A stretch of 29,582 nucleotides of DNA, taken from JBICIG01 sp043101605. Lineage in GTDB: Bacteria > Planctomycetota > Phycisphaerae > Phycisphaerales > UBA1924. Below are positions 10,621-24,020 of the stretch, piece after piece. The translations under genes and the position numbers were made by a program. The first letter of the stretch is position 1. Every line of letters begins with the position of its first letter. The stretch is taken from the NCBI GenBank assembly GCA_043101605.1, contig JBICIG010000022.1:1-29582 (forward strand), read 5' to 3'. The notes beneath the pieces were generated by a model. The model was not told the origin of the DNA, did no database searches, and saw only the letters and a list, made by a program, of their open reading frames with translations.

Positions 10621-11073
10621 TCAGATGATGAGCAGGGTGTGCTGTGTCAGCAGCGAGCGGTCGGCGGGAAGACCGGAGCCGGCGGGCGGGCCGCGCACCG
10701 TCGGGCCCCCGCGGTCGGACACGGGCGCGCTCACGCGGAGCGATCGATCGGCGACGAGAGAAGGCCCTTCGCCCTGCGTCGGCGCTGGCGCGGTGTCGAC
10801 GCTTTCGGCATCCAAGACAACGCGGACGCAGTCGCAGAGTTCTTCGCCCTGAGCGATGTCGACTGCACGCGGACGGTCGTCGCCCGAGGCGGTCTCGGCG
10901 ATGCAGCACATCTCGGCATCGAGGGACGCGATCGCGGTGCTCGCGAGCGACAGGCCGACCTCGTCGCACCCGAAGCACATGAGCAGCCGGCCGGCGGACC
11001 CGGGAACAAGGGTGCCGAAGCTGAAGACGATCAGCAGCAGCCACGCGCCGGGTTGCTGGGTACGGGAGGTCAT
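10621..11073 (-). CDS. Small exported Cys-rich protein in the metal operon (first pump unit)
   Basis: This 150-residue protein has one N-terminal hydrophobic segment (residues 10-24, a signal peptide or anchor). It has six cysteines arranged as C-x2-C (33, 36), CC (56, 57) and C-x-C (80, 82), then a Pro/Gly-rich tail with no cysteine. I do not recognise a named family. The arrangement parallels that of the small protein at 20729-21136, which sits at the same place relative to the other TolC-like gene. Periplasmic metal binding is inferred from the cysteines and the operon: the permease lies 91 bases upstream and the CzcC-like gene 93 bases downstream. The ATG has only a weak ribosome-binding site. 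Confidence 0.7.
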   Translation of the reverse strand: MTSRTQQPGAWLLLIVFSFGTLVPGSAGRLLMCFGCDEVGLSLASTAIASLDAEMCCIAETASGDDRPRAVDIAQGEELCDCVRVVLDAESVDTAPAPTQGEGPSLVADRSLRVSAPVSDRGGPTVRGPPAGSGLPADRSLLTQHTLLII

Positions 11074-11164
11074 TGGTTGACGGAGTCTATCACGCCGCGG
11101 GGCGGGGCGTCGATGGATCGGGCGTTATCGGGCGACAGGGGGCGAGCGGCCGCATCGGGCGGGG

Positions 11165-12415
<1,251 letters not shown>

Positions 12416-12433
12416 CGGGCTCCTGCAGCGGGA

Positions 12434-13480
12434 TCATCGGGGCGGGAGCTTCCCGAGGTAGCGCGCCGGATCCTGCTTGAGCTTCGGGATGCAACTGCCG
12501 CAGCACAAGCGCACGAGCCGCGTGCCGGCGACGAGTTCAACAGGTTCTCCCATGGACCCTAGGGGCGCGCCGCTCACGAGGCACGCATCGATCGCGTATT
12601 CGGCTCGCTGCCGGTCGGCGTACGCCTTGTCGAGCTTGGCGAGGTACTTGCCCGGCTCGCTGACGAGAGAGCTCTCGCAACCGCCGCAGCAGAGACGAAC
12701 GAGCCGGTTCATGTAGATGAAGTTGATCGGCTCGCCCATCGAGCCGAGCGGGCCGCCGACCGGGCAGCGATCCATCGGGTAGCTCGCAAGCTGGGCGTCG
12801 ACGATCCGGCGATCGAGGGCTTCGAGGTGCTTGGCGGGGTCCGCCTTGAAGGCTGCGGCGGCCTCGCCATCCGCCAGTCGTACCAGTCGGTTGTTGTGCA
12901 CATGGTTGACGGCGTCATCACCCAGCTTCTCGCCGGTGACGATGCAGGTGTCGATGGGGTAGTGCATGAGCTGTTGCTCGACGATCTTCGCGTCGATCTC
13001 GCCCCAGTACTTGGCTTTGTTCGACTCGAACTCACCGAGGCAGCCGGCGCAGCAGAAGCGGACCTCTCGATTGTCGTAGACCTTGACGACGGGATCACCC
13101 ATGGAGCCGAGCTTGCCGCCGACCGGGCAGTCGGGGAGCGTGTAGGGATAGGTCGGGCCGGGCGAAGCGGCTCCCGTCGCGGGCTTCGGCTCTGCAGCGC
13201 CTTCGGGCTGACCCGGCTCGCGTCCGGCGGCCGCGAGCGTGATGAACTCGTCCTTGCGTGGCTCGTCCCACGCGAGGAACGCTTCGCCGCAACCCGGGCA
13301 GCACAGGCCCACGACCTTGCCCCGGTACTCGACGGTGCCGGCGCCGGGGACGATCGGCTCCTTGCCGATAGGGCACATCTGGTTGATCGGCCGCGGAGCG
13401 GCTTCGGACTGGGCGATGCTCGCCGGGTTGAACGCGCCGAGGCACGCAAGCGTGGCGGCAACAATGACTCGTGGAAGCAT
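12434..13480 (-). CDS. Periplasmic protein with five TRASH/YHS-like Cys repeats
   Basis: This 348-residue exported protein (signal peptide cleaved near 'SIAQ', residues 21-24) consists of five tandem units of about 60 residues. Each begins with C-x2-G and ends with C-C-x2-C: Cys36 with 60/61/64, Cys118 with 143/144/147, Cys239 with 264/265/268 and Cys300 with 326/327/330. The third unit keeps Cys179 but has lost the CCxxC ('VRLADGEAA' near 200-208). Units 2, 4 and 5 share 'LGSMG(D/E)P'. The pattern is that of TRASH/YHS-type heavy-metal domains, so I infer a multi-site periplasmic metal binder. AAGGAGG lies six bases before the ATG at 13480 and decides that start over an in-frame ATG at 13486, which would have no spacer. 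It begins two bases after the CusA-like stop and precedes the permease by 18 bases. Confidence 0.85.
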   Translation of the reverse strand: MLPRVIVAATLACLGAFNPASIAQSEAAPRPINQMCPIGKEPIVPGAGTVEYRGKVVGLCCPGCGEAFLAWDEPRKDEFITLAAAGREPGQPEGAAEPKPATGAASPGPTYPYTLPDCPVGGKLGSMGDPVVKVYDNREVRFCCAGCLGEFESNKAKYWGEIDAKIVEQQLMHYPIDTCIVTGEKLGDDAVNHVHNNRLVRLADGEAAAAFKADPAKHLEALDRRIVDAQLASYPMDRCPVGGPLGSMGEPINFIYMNRLVRLCCGGCESSLVSEPGKYLAKLDKAYADRQRAEYAIDACLVSGAPLGSMGEPVELVAGTRLVRLCCGSCIPKLKQDPARYLGKLPPR

Positions 13481-13482
13481 GA

Positions 13483-17206
<3,724 letters not shown>

Positions 17207-17214
<8 letters not shown>

Positions 17215-19198
17215 CGCCACGCCCCTCGCCCGCATCGCTCGGCGGCGCGTTCCTCGGCGGGAAGGCCCGCCGGATCTCGCCGCAGCGCAGCATCATCGCG
17301 CCGAAATAGGGGTTGTTGATCCGCGTATCCCGCTGGAGCCACTCGGCCCCGGTGTTGTCGAACGCCATCGGGCAGTACGCCACATGCCAGGTCTGCGCGC
17401 CCATGTGCCCGAAGCGCTCCTGCAGCGCGATGATCGACCGGCTCATCGGCAAGAACCTCGCTCGCGCGGCTTCAAGGTCCGCGATCTCTTCGGGGATCCG
17501 CAGCCCCGCCGCCGCCCGCCGCCACGACGCCAGCGGCTCGCCGACGAGCCCCGTTTCCCGCACCAACCCGAGCGCCGACGCCAGGTCCGACGCCGCCCGC
17601 CGGAAGCCCGGGAGATCATCCGCCGCCAGCGCCTCCTGCGCCTCGAAGTACGCCGCGTAGACGGGCTTGAGCGTCTGAATGAACGACTCGGGCACGCTCG
17701 CCCGGGCGGCGTCCGGGGCGGGGCCCTCCGCGGATCCGCCCGGCGCCATCATGCTCGGCTTGGCGGCGATCTGCATGGCGCTGTCGATCCGGAACGCCCC
17801 GTTCACTACCACGCGGTCGCCTTCACGCAGCCCCTCGCGGACGATGATGAAGTCGCCGGCGCGCGGGCCGAGCAAGACCTCGCGCCCCTCGTAGGTCGGA
17901 GACTCGGCGTCGGGCACCTCGACATAGACGACCGAACGCCGCCCGGTGAACAGCACCGCCGAGCGAGGAATGACCAGCGGCTCGGCGGCGGCCCGCGTCG
18001 CGCCCACGATCCCCAGCGACTCGGCCGGCACCAGGTCCATCCCGCACACATCGCACTGACCCGGGCCGTCCTTCACCACGCTCGGGTGCATGGGGCTGAC
18101 CCAGCGCCCGACAAGATCGTCGCTGACCACGGCGCCGTCCTCGGCCAGGCTCACGCGAATGCTCGCGGACGCGAACATCCCCGGCTTGAGCCGACGCTCG
18201 CTGTTGTCGACCGCGACGCGCACCGCGGCGGTCCGGGTGCGCTCGTCGATCATCGGCTCGATGAAGGAGACGCGTCCCTCGAAGCTCTCACCCGGGTGCG
18301 CCTCGACGGTGAAGGTCACGCGCTGCCCCCAGCGCAGCAGGGGAAGCTGCGACTCGTACGCCTGCAGGTCCAGCCACAGCCGCGAGAGATCCGCGACCGT
18401 CGCGATCGGCGAGCCCTCGTTGACGTAATCGCCCTCGCGCACCGCCAGGTGCGTCACGACGCCTCCGAGCGGGGCGAAGATCGTGAAGCGGTCCGAGTCG
18501 AACTCCCCGCTCTCGACCGCGGCCACCTGCCGATCCGTCAGCCCGTACAACCGAAGTTTCTCACGCGAAGCCCGCAGCGTGTCGCGCGTCGCCGAACGCA
18601 CGATCCCGCCACGATCCGCAGATTCGTCGGCGGACTCGGCCGCCTGGCGCAACTCCTCGAACGCCGCGAGCAGCTCCGGGCTGTACACCTCGGCGATGTG
18701 GTCGCCGGTCGCCACGGGCACGCCGACATAGTTGACGAACAGCCGCTCGATGCGAGCCGGGAAGTACGCCGTCAGCCGCGCGACCGAGGTCTCGTCGTAG
18801 GTGACCTTGCCGAACAGCCTCGCCTCGGCTTCGGGAAAGAAGCGGGCGACCCGGGCCGTCTCGATGCGGCTCATCGACGCGGCGGCGGCGCTCAGCGTCA
18901 GCCGGCGCTCGTTCCCGGCGCCCCCCGCGTCCGTGACGGGGATCAGATCCATGAAACAGATCGGGCACTTGGCATCGGGATCGGGCAGACGCACCGAGGG
19001 GTGCATCGAGCAGGTGTACACCCGGGGGGCGCCGGTCGTCTCCGCCGCCGGCGCGTCGGGCCCGCGTTCGGGCGCGGGACGCCCGAGGCGATACCCCGCG
19101 AACAACGCGCCGATGATCAGTACCAGCGCGACCACCGCCGACGCGTGCTTCCACACGCGCGCCCCGAGGGCCCGCGCTCCGGTCAGCAACCGATTCAC
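17207..19198 (-). CDS. cusB: CusB-like adaptor with two heavy-metal-binding motifs and a DUF3347 domain
   Basis: This periplasmic adaptor links the CusA-like pump to its TolC partner, 663 residues, much longer than E. coli CusB. In order: an N-terminal membrane anchor (about 19-36); a heavy-metal-binding motif (61-87: Cys63, Met65, His66, then Cys78, Cys81, Met83); the adaptor core with 'FAPLGGVVTHLAVREGDYV' (241-259); a second heavy-metal-binding motif (366-391) that keeps MHP and CDVCGM but has Ser for the first Cys; a beta domain with 'GDFIIVREGLREGDRVVVNGAF'; and a C-terminal DUF3347 domain (about 505-640) with 'HVAYCPMA' and 'MMLRCG'. The GTG start at 19198 has GAGGAGG seven bases upstream. 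It overlaps the upstream TolC stop (GTGA) and the pump start, so all three are coupled. Confidence 0.93.
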
Positions 19199-20634
19199 GG
19201 CGTCGCCTCCTCGTCGCGATCGTCGGCCGGACGCGTGGGCACGGGCTGCCCCACAAGCCGGTTCATCCTCGCCAATGCTTGACCTCGATCCGCCCGCGCA
19301 CGCTCGGCGGCAACGGCGAACTCCAGCAGCGTGCGTTCGGTGTCGAGCAGATCGAGAAAGCTCGTACTCCCGGCCCGGAAGCCCGCGAGCGACGACCGCA
19401 GCGATTCCTCGGCCTTCGGGATCAGCGACTGCTCGTACAGACGAACGCGACGGTCCGCGTCGGTGTGCTCAAACCACGCCCGCTGGATCGACGCGGCGAG
19501 CCGGTTCGCTTCGTCGGCGCGATCGTGCGACACCGCCAGCCGACGAGCGAGCGCCTCACGCGTCCCCGCGTCGTACCTCTCGCGCCAGATCGGGAGCGTG
19601 ATGCCCAGGTTCAACAGCACCGGATCATCGCCGCTCTCGGCGATCGACGAGTCCATCGCGTCGTTGGTCACGATGTAGTCCAGCCCGACGGTGAACTCGG
19701 GCAATCCCTCCAGCCGCGACACGCCCCACCTCGCCCGCTCCTCGGCGATGCGCTCGTCCAGCGCGAGCAGCCCGGGATTCGACGCCAGCGCCATCTCCAC
19801 CAGCGAAGGCCCGTCGCCCGACACCACACGCCCGGGCAGCACGCCGAGCGCCGGAACCGGGGCATCGATCGGGCGCGCCAGCGCCGCGTTCAGGTCCGCG
19901 GCGTACGCGGGGCGCATCGCGCGGAGCTGCGTCAGCCGGTCCTCCAACTGCCCGAGCTCCACCTGCACGCGCGTCAGCTCCGGGTGCGAACCCGTCCCGA
20001 CCCGGTAGCGTGTGCGCACCACCTCCTCGAGCGACTCGAGCAGGTCCAGGTTCTCCCCCGTGATCCGGACCGCCGCATCGAGGTACGCCAGTTCATGCAG
20101 CGTCTCGACGACGCGCTCGGCGACCCTCAGGCGCTCGGCCTCGAAGCGACGCCACGCGGCTCGGGCGGCCAGCGCCGCCGCGTCCTCACGCCCCGCCAGC
20201 ACGCCGGGCCACGGGAACGACTGGCTGATCCCGATCCGCGCCTGCTGCGCGCCCGTTCGTGTCTCGACCTCGTCGAGAAAGAAAGAAAAACCCAGCCGCG
20301 GATCGGGGAGCGACCGCACCTGCGGCAACCGCTCGGCCGCGGCGAGCCAGCGCTGGTACGCCGCCTCCACCGCCGGGCTGTGATACAGCGCAAAGCGGAT
20401 GTAGTCATCGGGCGTCGACGAGTCCGTCGGCTCCAATCCAACGCCTTTCGGAACGCCGCCCTCGTCGCGGAAGGCCGAGTCCGCGCGCAGGTCCGTTCCG
20501 GGCGGGATGGCTTGGGTGAGCGGACTTGGGGCGTTGCGTTGGAAAGTGCTCGGCGGGTCGAAGGGCGAGGAACAGCCGCCGACATACCCGATCAGCACCG
20601 CCCCCGCCGCGCACGCGGCAAGGCGATCGACCAT
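19195..20634 (-). CDS. CusC-like outer-membrane efflux lipoprotein (TolC family)
   Basis: This is the outer-membrane channel of the Cu/Ag-type system, 479 residues. The lipoprotein signal ends 'YVGGC' (lipidated Cys21), as in CusC and CzcC. Two outer-membrane-efflux repeats are visible. The first has 'ALYHSPAVEAAYQRWLAAAE' and 'VRSLPDPRLGFSFFLDE' (about residues 82-125). The second has 'MALASNPGLLALDERIAEERA' and 'LEGLPEFTVGLDYI' (about 280-320). It ends 'FRAGSTSFLDLLDTERTLLEF'. AGGAG lies six bases before the ATG at 20634. It is only moderately similar by eye to the other TolC-like protein in this block, so the two efflux units do not look like a recent duplication. Confidence 0.92.
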   Translation of the reverse strand: MVDRLAACAAGAVLIGYVGGCSSPFDPPSTFQRNAPSPLTQAIPPGTDLRADSAFRDEGGVPKGVGLEPTDSSTPDDYIRFALYHSPAVEAAYQRWLAAAERLPQVRSLPDPRLGFSFFLDEVETRTGAQQARIGISQSFPWPGVLAGREDAAALAARAAWRRFEAERLRVAERVVETLHELAYLDAAVRITGENLDLLESLEEVVRTRYRVGTGSHPELTRVQVELGQLEDRLTQLRAMRPAYAADLNAALARPIDAPVPALGVLPGRVVSGDGPSLVEMALASNPGLLALDERIAEERARWGVSRLEGLPEFTVGLDYIVTNDAMDSSIAESGDDPVLLNLGITLPIWRERYDAGTREALARRLAVSHDRADEANRLAASIQRAWFEHTDADRRVRLYEQSLIPKAEESLRSSLAGFRAGSTSFLDLLDTERTLLEFAVAAERARADRGQALARMNRLVGQPVPTRPADDRDEEATP

Positions 20635-20728
20635 GGATAGCTCCTGGATTCTGGCGAATGGACTCGGACCGAACGGATCATGACGGGTCGGCGGCGATCA
20701 GCGCGCACCGTCCCCCTGAAACCTCGGC

Positions 20729-21136
20729 CTAAGTTCGCCAGACGCCCAGGAGAGCCTGCAATTCGTTGTGAGATCGACCCGCGTTCAGCGACGGGACAAG
20801 CCCGCCATCCGACGCCAGCGAACACCCCGGATCAACGATCGAACGGACCGTCGGCGGGGCGTTCGGGAGGTTGGTCACCGAGTCCCGTGTCGGGGGCGGC
20901 CACGGGGCATCAGGCCTCGGCTCGCGATCGGGCACGGGCGACGCGTCGCAGGTACACGCCCCGCCGGAAGTCGCGCAGATCGATTCGCGGACCATTTCCT
21001 CGCCGCAGCACGACACACGGACTACCGGCGCGTGGCAGCCCGCCTCGCCGCAGGAATGCCGCTCTTGCGCCGGGCCAGTCCCCGGCAGCGGAATCCCCGA
21101 AGCGACCAGCATCAGGATGGCCAGAAGTCTGATCAT
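20729..21136 (-). CDS. Small exported Cys-rich protein heading the metal-efflux operon
   Basis: This 135-residue protein has a short signal peptide (residues 1-23, hydrophobic 3-15). It carries a cysteine cluster C-x4-C (29, 34), CC (43, 44), a single Cys54 and C-x-C (61, 63), with one more at 105, in a Pro/Asp/Arg-rich tail. No named family is recognised. It is the first gene of the 17-kb metal block, 94 bases before the CusC-like gene, and mirrors the small Cys-rich protein at 10621-11073 in size, export signal, cysteine order and position next to a TolC-like gene. Binding of metal in the periplasm is an inference. Start at the ATG at 21136, with AAGGG three bases upstream; the spacing is tight. 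Confidence 0.68.
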   Translation of the reverse strand: MIRLLAILMLVASGIPLPGTGPAQERHSCGEAGCHAPVVRVSCCGEEMVRESICATSGGACTCDASPVPDREPRPDAPWPPPTRDSVTNLPNAPPTVRSIVDPGCSLASDGGLVPSLNAGRSHNELQALLGVWRT

Positions 21137-21330
21137 CGACCCTTCAAGCGTAGCAAAGACCCGTCGCTCCGGGAAACTCCGGTGACGCCCGGTTCATTCA
21201 CAATCCGCCGGATCGAAGTCCCAATCGGCCCCCTCTGGGCGTCCCGGCGTCCGAGATCCAGCCCGCCCCGGGGCGCCTTCCTCGCCACGCGCGGTGCGTC
21301 CGCCACACTGATCGCTGCGAACCCTCCGCC
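21137..21330. other. Divergent intergenic region (metal operon / photolyase)
   Basis: These 194 bases must hold the promoter of the eleven-gene metal block (leftward), and probably that of the photolyase (rightward). On the minus strand TACGCT (21152-21147) could be a -10 box eleven bases before the ATG, but no good -35 is seen 17 bases upstream. I find no clear dyad resembling a CueR/MerR operator or a CusR box, and no rho-independent terminator. Confidence 0.4.
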
Positions 21331-22899
21331 GTGACCAAGTCTTCGTCATCTCGGAACGCCGCTGCCGATCGCCCCCGTCTTCTGCTGCTTCTGGGCGATC
21401 AACTCGACCGCCGCTACCCCGCCCGCCTCGGCCTGCAGAGAGACCGCGATGTCGTCCTGATGGTCGAGTCGCTCGAGGAGTCCCGCCGGCCCGCGAGCCA
21501 CATCCAGCGCACCGTGATGTTCCTCTCGGCGATGCGGCACTTCGCCGCCGAGCTGCGCGACGCCGACTGGACCGTCCGATACCGATCGATCGCTGACGAA
21601 GACCGCCGTGGCTCGATCGGGGAGGAACTCGCCGCGGCGATCGAAGAACTGGCTCCCGAGCGCGTCGAGGTCATCGAGCCGGGCGACTTCCGCCTGGGGG
21701 ACATGGTCCGGTCCTCGTGCGAGCATGCCGGCTGCCCGGTCGCGTTCCACGAGGACCCGCACTTCACCTGCCCGCTCGAAGAGTTCCGCCGCTGGGCGCG
21801 CGGGCGGAAGCAGTTGACGATGGAGTACTTCTACCGCGAGCGCCGCCGGGCGCTGGGCATCCTGATGGAGGGCGACGAGCCGGTCGGCGGCGTCTGGAAC
21901 CTCGACCAGGAGAACCGCCAGAGCTTCCGCAAGGCGCCCTCCCCGCCGAAGCCCCTGCGCTTCGAGCCCGACGACATCACCCGCCGCGTGATCGACCAGG
22001 TGCGCGAGCGTCTGCCCGACCTGCCGGGGCGGATCGAGTCCTTTCGCTGGCCCGTCACGCGCGCCCAGGCGATCGAGGCGCTCGACGACTTCATCGCGCA
22101 CCGCCTGCCCCGCTTCGGCGACTTTCAGGACGCGATGTGGACCGGCCACGACACGCTCTACCACGCGATGCTCTCCCCCGCGATGAACCTCAAACTGCTG
22201 GACCCGCGCGAGGTCGTCGAGAAGGCGGTCGCGGCGTACGCGTCCGGGCAAGCGCCGCTCAACGCCGTCGAGGGATTCGTGCGGCAGATCATCGGCTGGC
22301 GCGAGTTCATCCGGGGCATCTACTTCCTCAAAGGACCGTCCTACGCCGACTGCAACGCCCTCGAACACGACGGGCAGCTACCCGCGTTCTACTGGACCGG
22401 CCGCACCGACATGGTCTGCATGCGCGAAGCGCTCCGCAGCGTGCTCGACCACGCCTACGGGCACCACATCGCCCGTCTGATGGTCACCGGCAACTTCGCG
22501 ATGATCGCCGGTGTCGCGCCCCGCGCCGTCGCCGACTGGTACCTCGGCATGTACGCCGACGGAGTCGCGTGGGTCACCGATCCCAACACTCTCGGCATGG
22601 CCCTCCACGCCGACGGCGGGGTCGTCGGCACCAAGCCCTACGCCGCCAGCGGGCAATACATCAAACGCATGAGCAACTACTGCAAGTCGTGCCCATACGA
22701 CCCCGCAAAGAAGCACGGCGACGACGCCTGCCCCTTCACGGTCTTCTACTGGGATTTCCTCCACCGCCACCGCGCACGGTTCAAGAACAACCGACGCATG
22801 AGTCTCGTTCTCAAGAACCTCGACCGGCTCGGCGAATATGACCTGCAGCAGGTCACCGTCAGCGCCCGGTCGCTGCGCGCCGAGTTCGGAATCGCGTGA
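21331..22899 (+). CDS. Iron-sulfur bacterial cryptochrome/photolyase (PhrB/CryPro type)
   Basis: This FAD-dependent light-driven DNA repair enzyme or photoreceptor of the FeS-BCP class repairs (6-4) photoproducts in characterised members. The 522-residue protein begins with 'RLLLLLGDQLDRRYP', as this class does, instead of the usual photolyase N-terminus. The FAD-binding region includes 'WTGHDTLYHAMLSPAMN' (270-286) and 'PLNAVEGFVRQIIGWREF' (309-326). The [4Fe-4S] ligands are Cys363, Cys451, Cys454 and Cys467. Their spacing (88, 3, 13) equals that of Agrobacterium PhrB (Cys350, 438, 441, 454). The start is a GTG at 21331 with no clear ribosome-binding site; I see no better upstream start. It is divergent from the metal operon and convergent with the DUF2256-DUF3253 gene, with 35 bases between stops. 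Confidence 0.93.
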   Translation: MTKSSSSRNAAADRPRLLLLLGDQLDRRYPARLGLQRDRDVVLMVESLEESRRPASHIQRTVMFLSAMRHFAAELRDADWTVRYRSIADEDRRGSIGEELAAAIEELAPERVEVIEPGDFRLGDMVRSSCEHAGCPVAFHEDPHFTCPLEEFRRWARGRKQLTMEYFYRERRRALGILMEGDEPVGGVWNLDQENRQSFRKAPSPPKPLRFEPDDITRRVIDQVRERLPDLPGRIESFRWPVTRAQAIEALDDFIAHRLPRFGDFQDAMWTGHDTLYHAMLSPAMNLKLLDPREVVEKAVAAYASGQAPLNAVEGFVRQIIGWREFIRGIYFLKGPSYADCNALEHDGQLPAFYWTGRTDMVCMREALRSVLDHAYGHHIARLMVTGNFAMIAGVAPRAVADWYLGMYADGVAWVTDPNTLGMALHADGGVVGTKPYAASGQYIKRMSNYCKSCPYDPAKKHGDDACPFTVFYWDFLHRHRARFKNNRRMSLVLKNLDRLGEYDLQQVTVSARSLRAEFGIA

Positions 22900-22934
22900 C
22901 GCGGCGGCGTTCCGGGGCCCGCGTCCCGGGAGCA

Positions 22935-23306
22935 TCAACCCCGAGCGCGAATCCGGATCGGCCCCCTGGCCGTGTCCGGATCAATGACCCGCCCGCCCTG
23001 AGTGATGTCGACCAGTCCGCGCACCACCAGCCGCCGCGCCGCCATCCGCGCGGGCTCCATCAGGTCGCGCCAGTTGGTGTCATCGACCGCCCGCGCCGCC
23101 TGGCTCGGGCAGATCGTCGCGCCGCGCGCACGCTCGGCGAGGAGTCGCAGGATCGCCGCTTCGAGCCGTTCGTCCGCGCCGGTCACCCCGCGCGATCGAC
23201 AACCCTTCGAGCAGTATCGAACCCGCTCCCAGTCGCGTTCCCATTTCTTGCGCCATTGGATCGATCGGCCGCAGACCGTGCACCGGCGAGGTTCGGGCGT
23301 GGTCAT
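22935..23306 (-). CDS. DUF2256-DUF3253 two-domain protein
   Basis: This is a 123-residue soluble protein. Residues 7-40 are a DUF2256 zinc-finger-like domain with Cys9, Cys12, Cys32 and Cys36 and the core 'RKKWERDWERVRYCSKGCR'. Residues 48-121 match DUF3253, a winged-helix-like domain with 'TICPSQAARAV', 'NWRDLM' and the ending 'ITQGGRVIDPDTARGPIRIR'. The molecular function is not known. DUF2256 proteins are often encoded beside FeS-type cryptochrome/photolyase genes, and here the photolyase is the convergent neighbour, so a light-response or DNA-repair role is possible (inference). It starts 15 bases after the cysteine dioxygenase stop on the same strand and may be co-transcribed with it. 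Confidence 0.88.
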   Translation of the reverse strand: MTTPEPRRCTVCGRSIQWRKKWERDWERVRYCSKGCRSRGVTGADERLEAAILRLLAERARGATICPSQAARAVDDTNWRDLMEPARMAARRLVVRGLVDITQGGRVIDPDTARGPIRIRARG

Positions 23307-23321
23307 GCGGCGGTCGCCCGG

Positions 23322-23864
23322 TCAGTCGCGGCTCGCCTCGGCGTAGGTCGGCACCTCGAACACATGCATGTTCTCGAGGTCGAGCGCCGGGCAGTAGGCG
23401 TGCAGGCTGACCGCCCGACCCGTGCAGCCGCGCGGCGTGCCGAGCCGGTGGATCGCGTCCCGGCTCGAGAGCACCGTGTCGCCCGGGATCAGCAGCCGCG
23501 TCAGCGTCGGCCGCGCCAGGCAGTCGCCCACGCACTCGTAACGCGTCTCCTCCAGGTCGCCCGAGAGCACCGTGAAGCCGCACTCGCTCTCGTCGTGGTC
23601 GTGGATCGGCGTCACCGCGTCCTCCCAGCAGAGCGCCAGCACCACCCAGCCCTCGCAACGCGCCAGTTCCACGCGCACGCGCTCGCCGGTCTCGTACCGG
23701 CAACACGGCTCGATGTCCTCGGGCTGCCAGTCCATCGCCTTGAACGCGTCGGCGAACGCCTTGCGGTCGGTCGGGAGCTCGGCAAACGGCCCCAATCGCT
23801 CCACGAGCCGTGCCCGGGCGGTGTCGGGAAGATTCGAATGGAACCGGATGCCGTCAGAAGCCAT
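23322..23864 (-). CDS. Cysteine dioxygenase type I family protein
   Basis: This cupin-fold non-heme iron enzyme oxidises L-cysteine with O2 to cysteine sulfinate. The 180-residue protein shows the 3-His iron site: His88 and His90 in 'PIHDHDESECGF', and His139 in 'AIHRLGTP'. Cys95 lies five residues after His90, where mammalian CDO has Cys93, and Tyr157 in 'SLHAYCP' matches the crosslink tyrosine, so the Cys-Tyr cofactor could form here. Many bacterial CDOs have Gly at the Cys position. I chose the ATG at 23864: AGGAGAGG lies about ten bases upstream, and the longer frame to 23936 would need a TTG start. The next gene upstream, 156 bases away, is a decarboxylase that could use its product. Confidence 0.88.
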   Translation of the reverse strand: MASDGIRFHSNLPDTARARLVERLGPFAELPTDRKAFADAFKAMDWQPEDIEPCCRYETGERVRVELARCEGWVVLALCWEDAVTPIHDHDESECGFTVLSGDLEETRYECVGDCLARPTLTRLLIPGDTVLSSRDAIHRLGTPRGCTGRAVSLHAYCPALDLENMHVFEVPTYAEASRD

Positions 23865-23950
23865 TATCGACCAACCTCTCCTTGCTGGCTGCACCGAGCG
23901 CTCTGCCGAACGCTCCAAAAACCATGACGCTTCCAAGATCGCGCCCCCGT

Positions 23951-23979
23951 ACCCTACCCCATCGGACGCGCCGCGCCAA
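23951..23979 (-). promoter_or_regulatory. Possible sigma-70 promoter for the cysteine dioxygenase gene
   Basis: On the minus strand TTGGCG (23979-23974) and TAGGGT (23956-23951) are 17 bases apart, matching -35 and -10 at four and three of six positions. They lie about 90 bases before the CDO ATG in the 156-base gap after the decarboxylase gene. An internal promoter would let CDO be expressed apart from the decarboxylase. Confidence 0.28.
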
Positions 23980-24020
23980 AAAGCCGCGAAAGTTCCGAGA
24001 AAAACCCCGATCGCCCCCGC

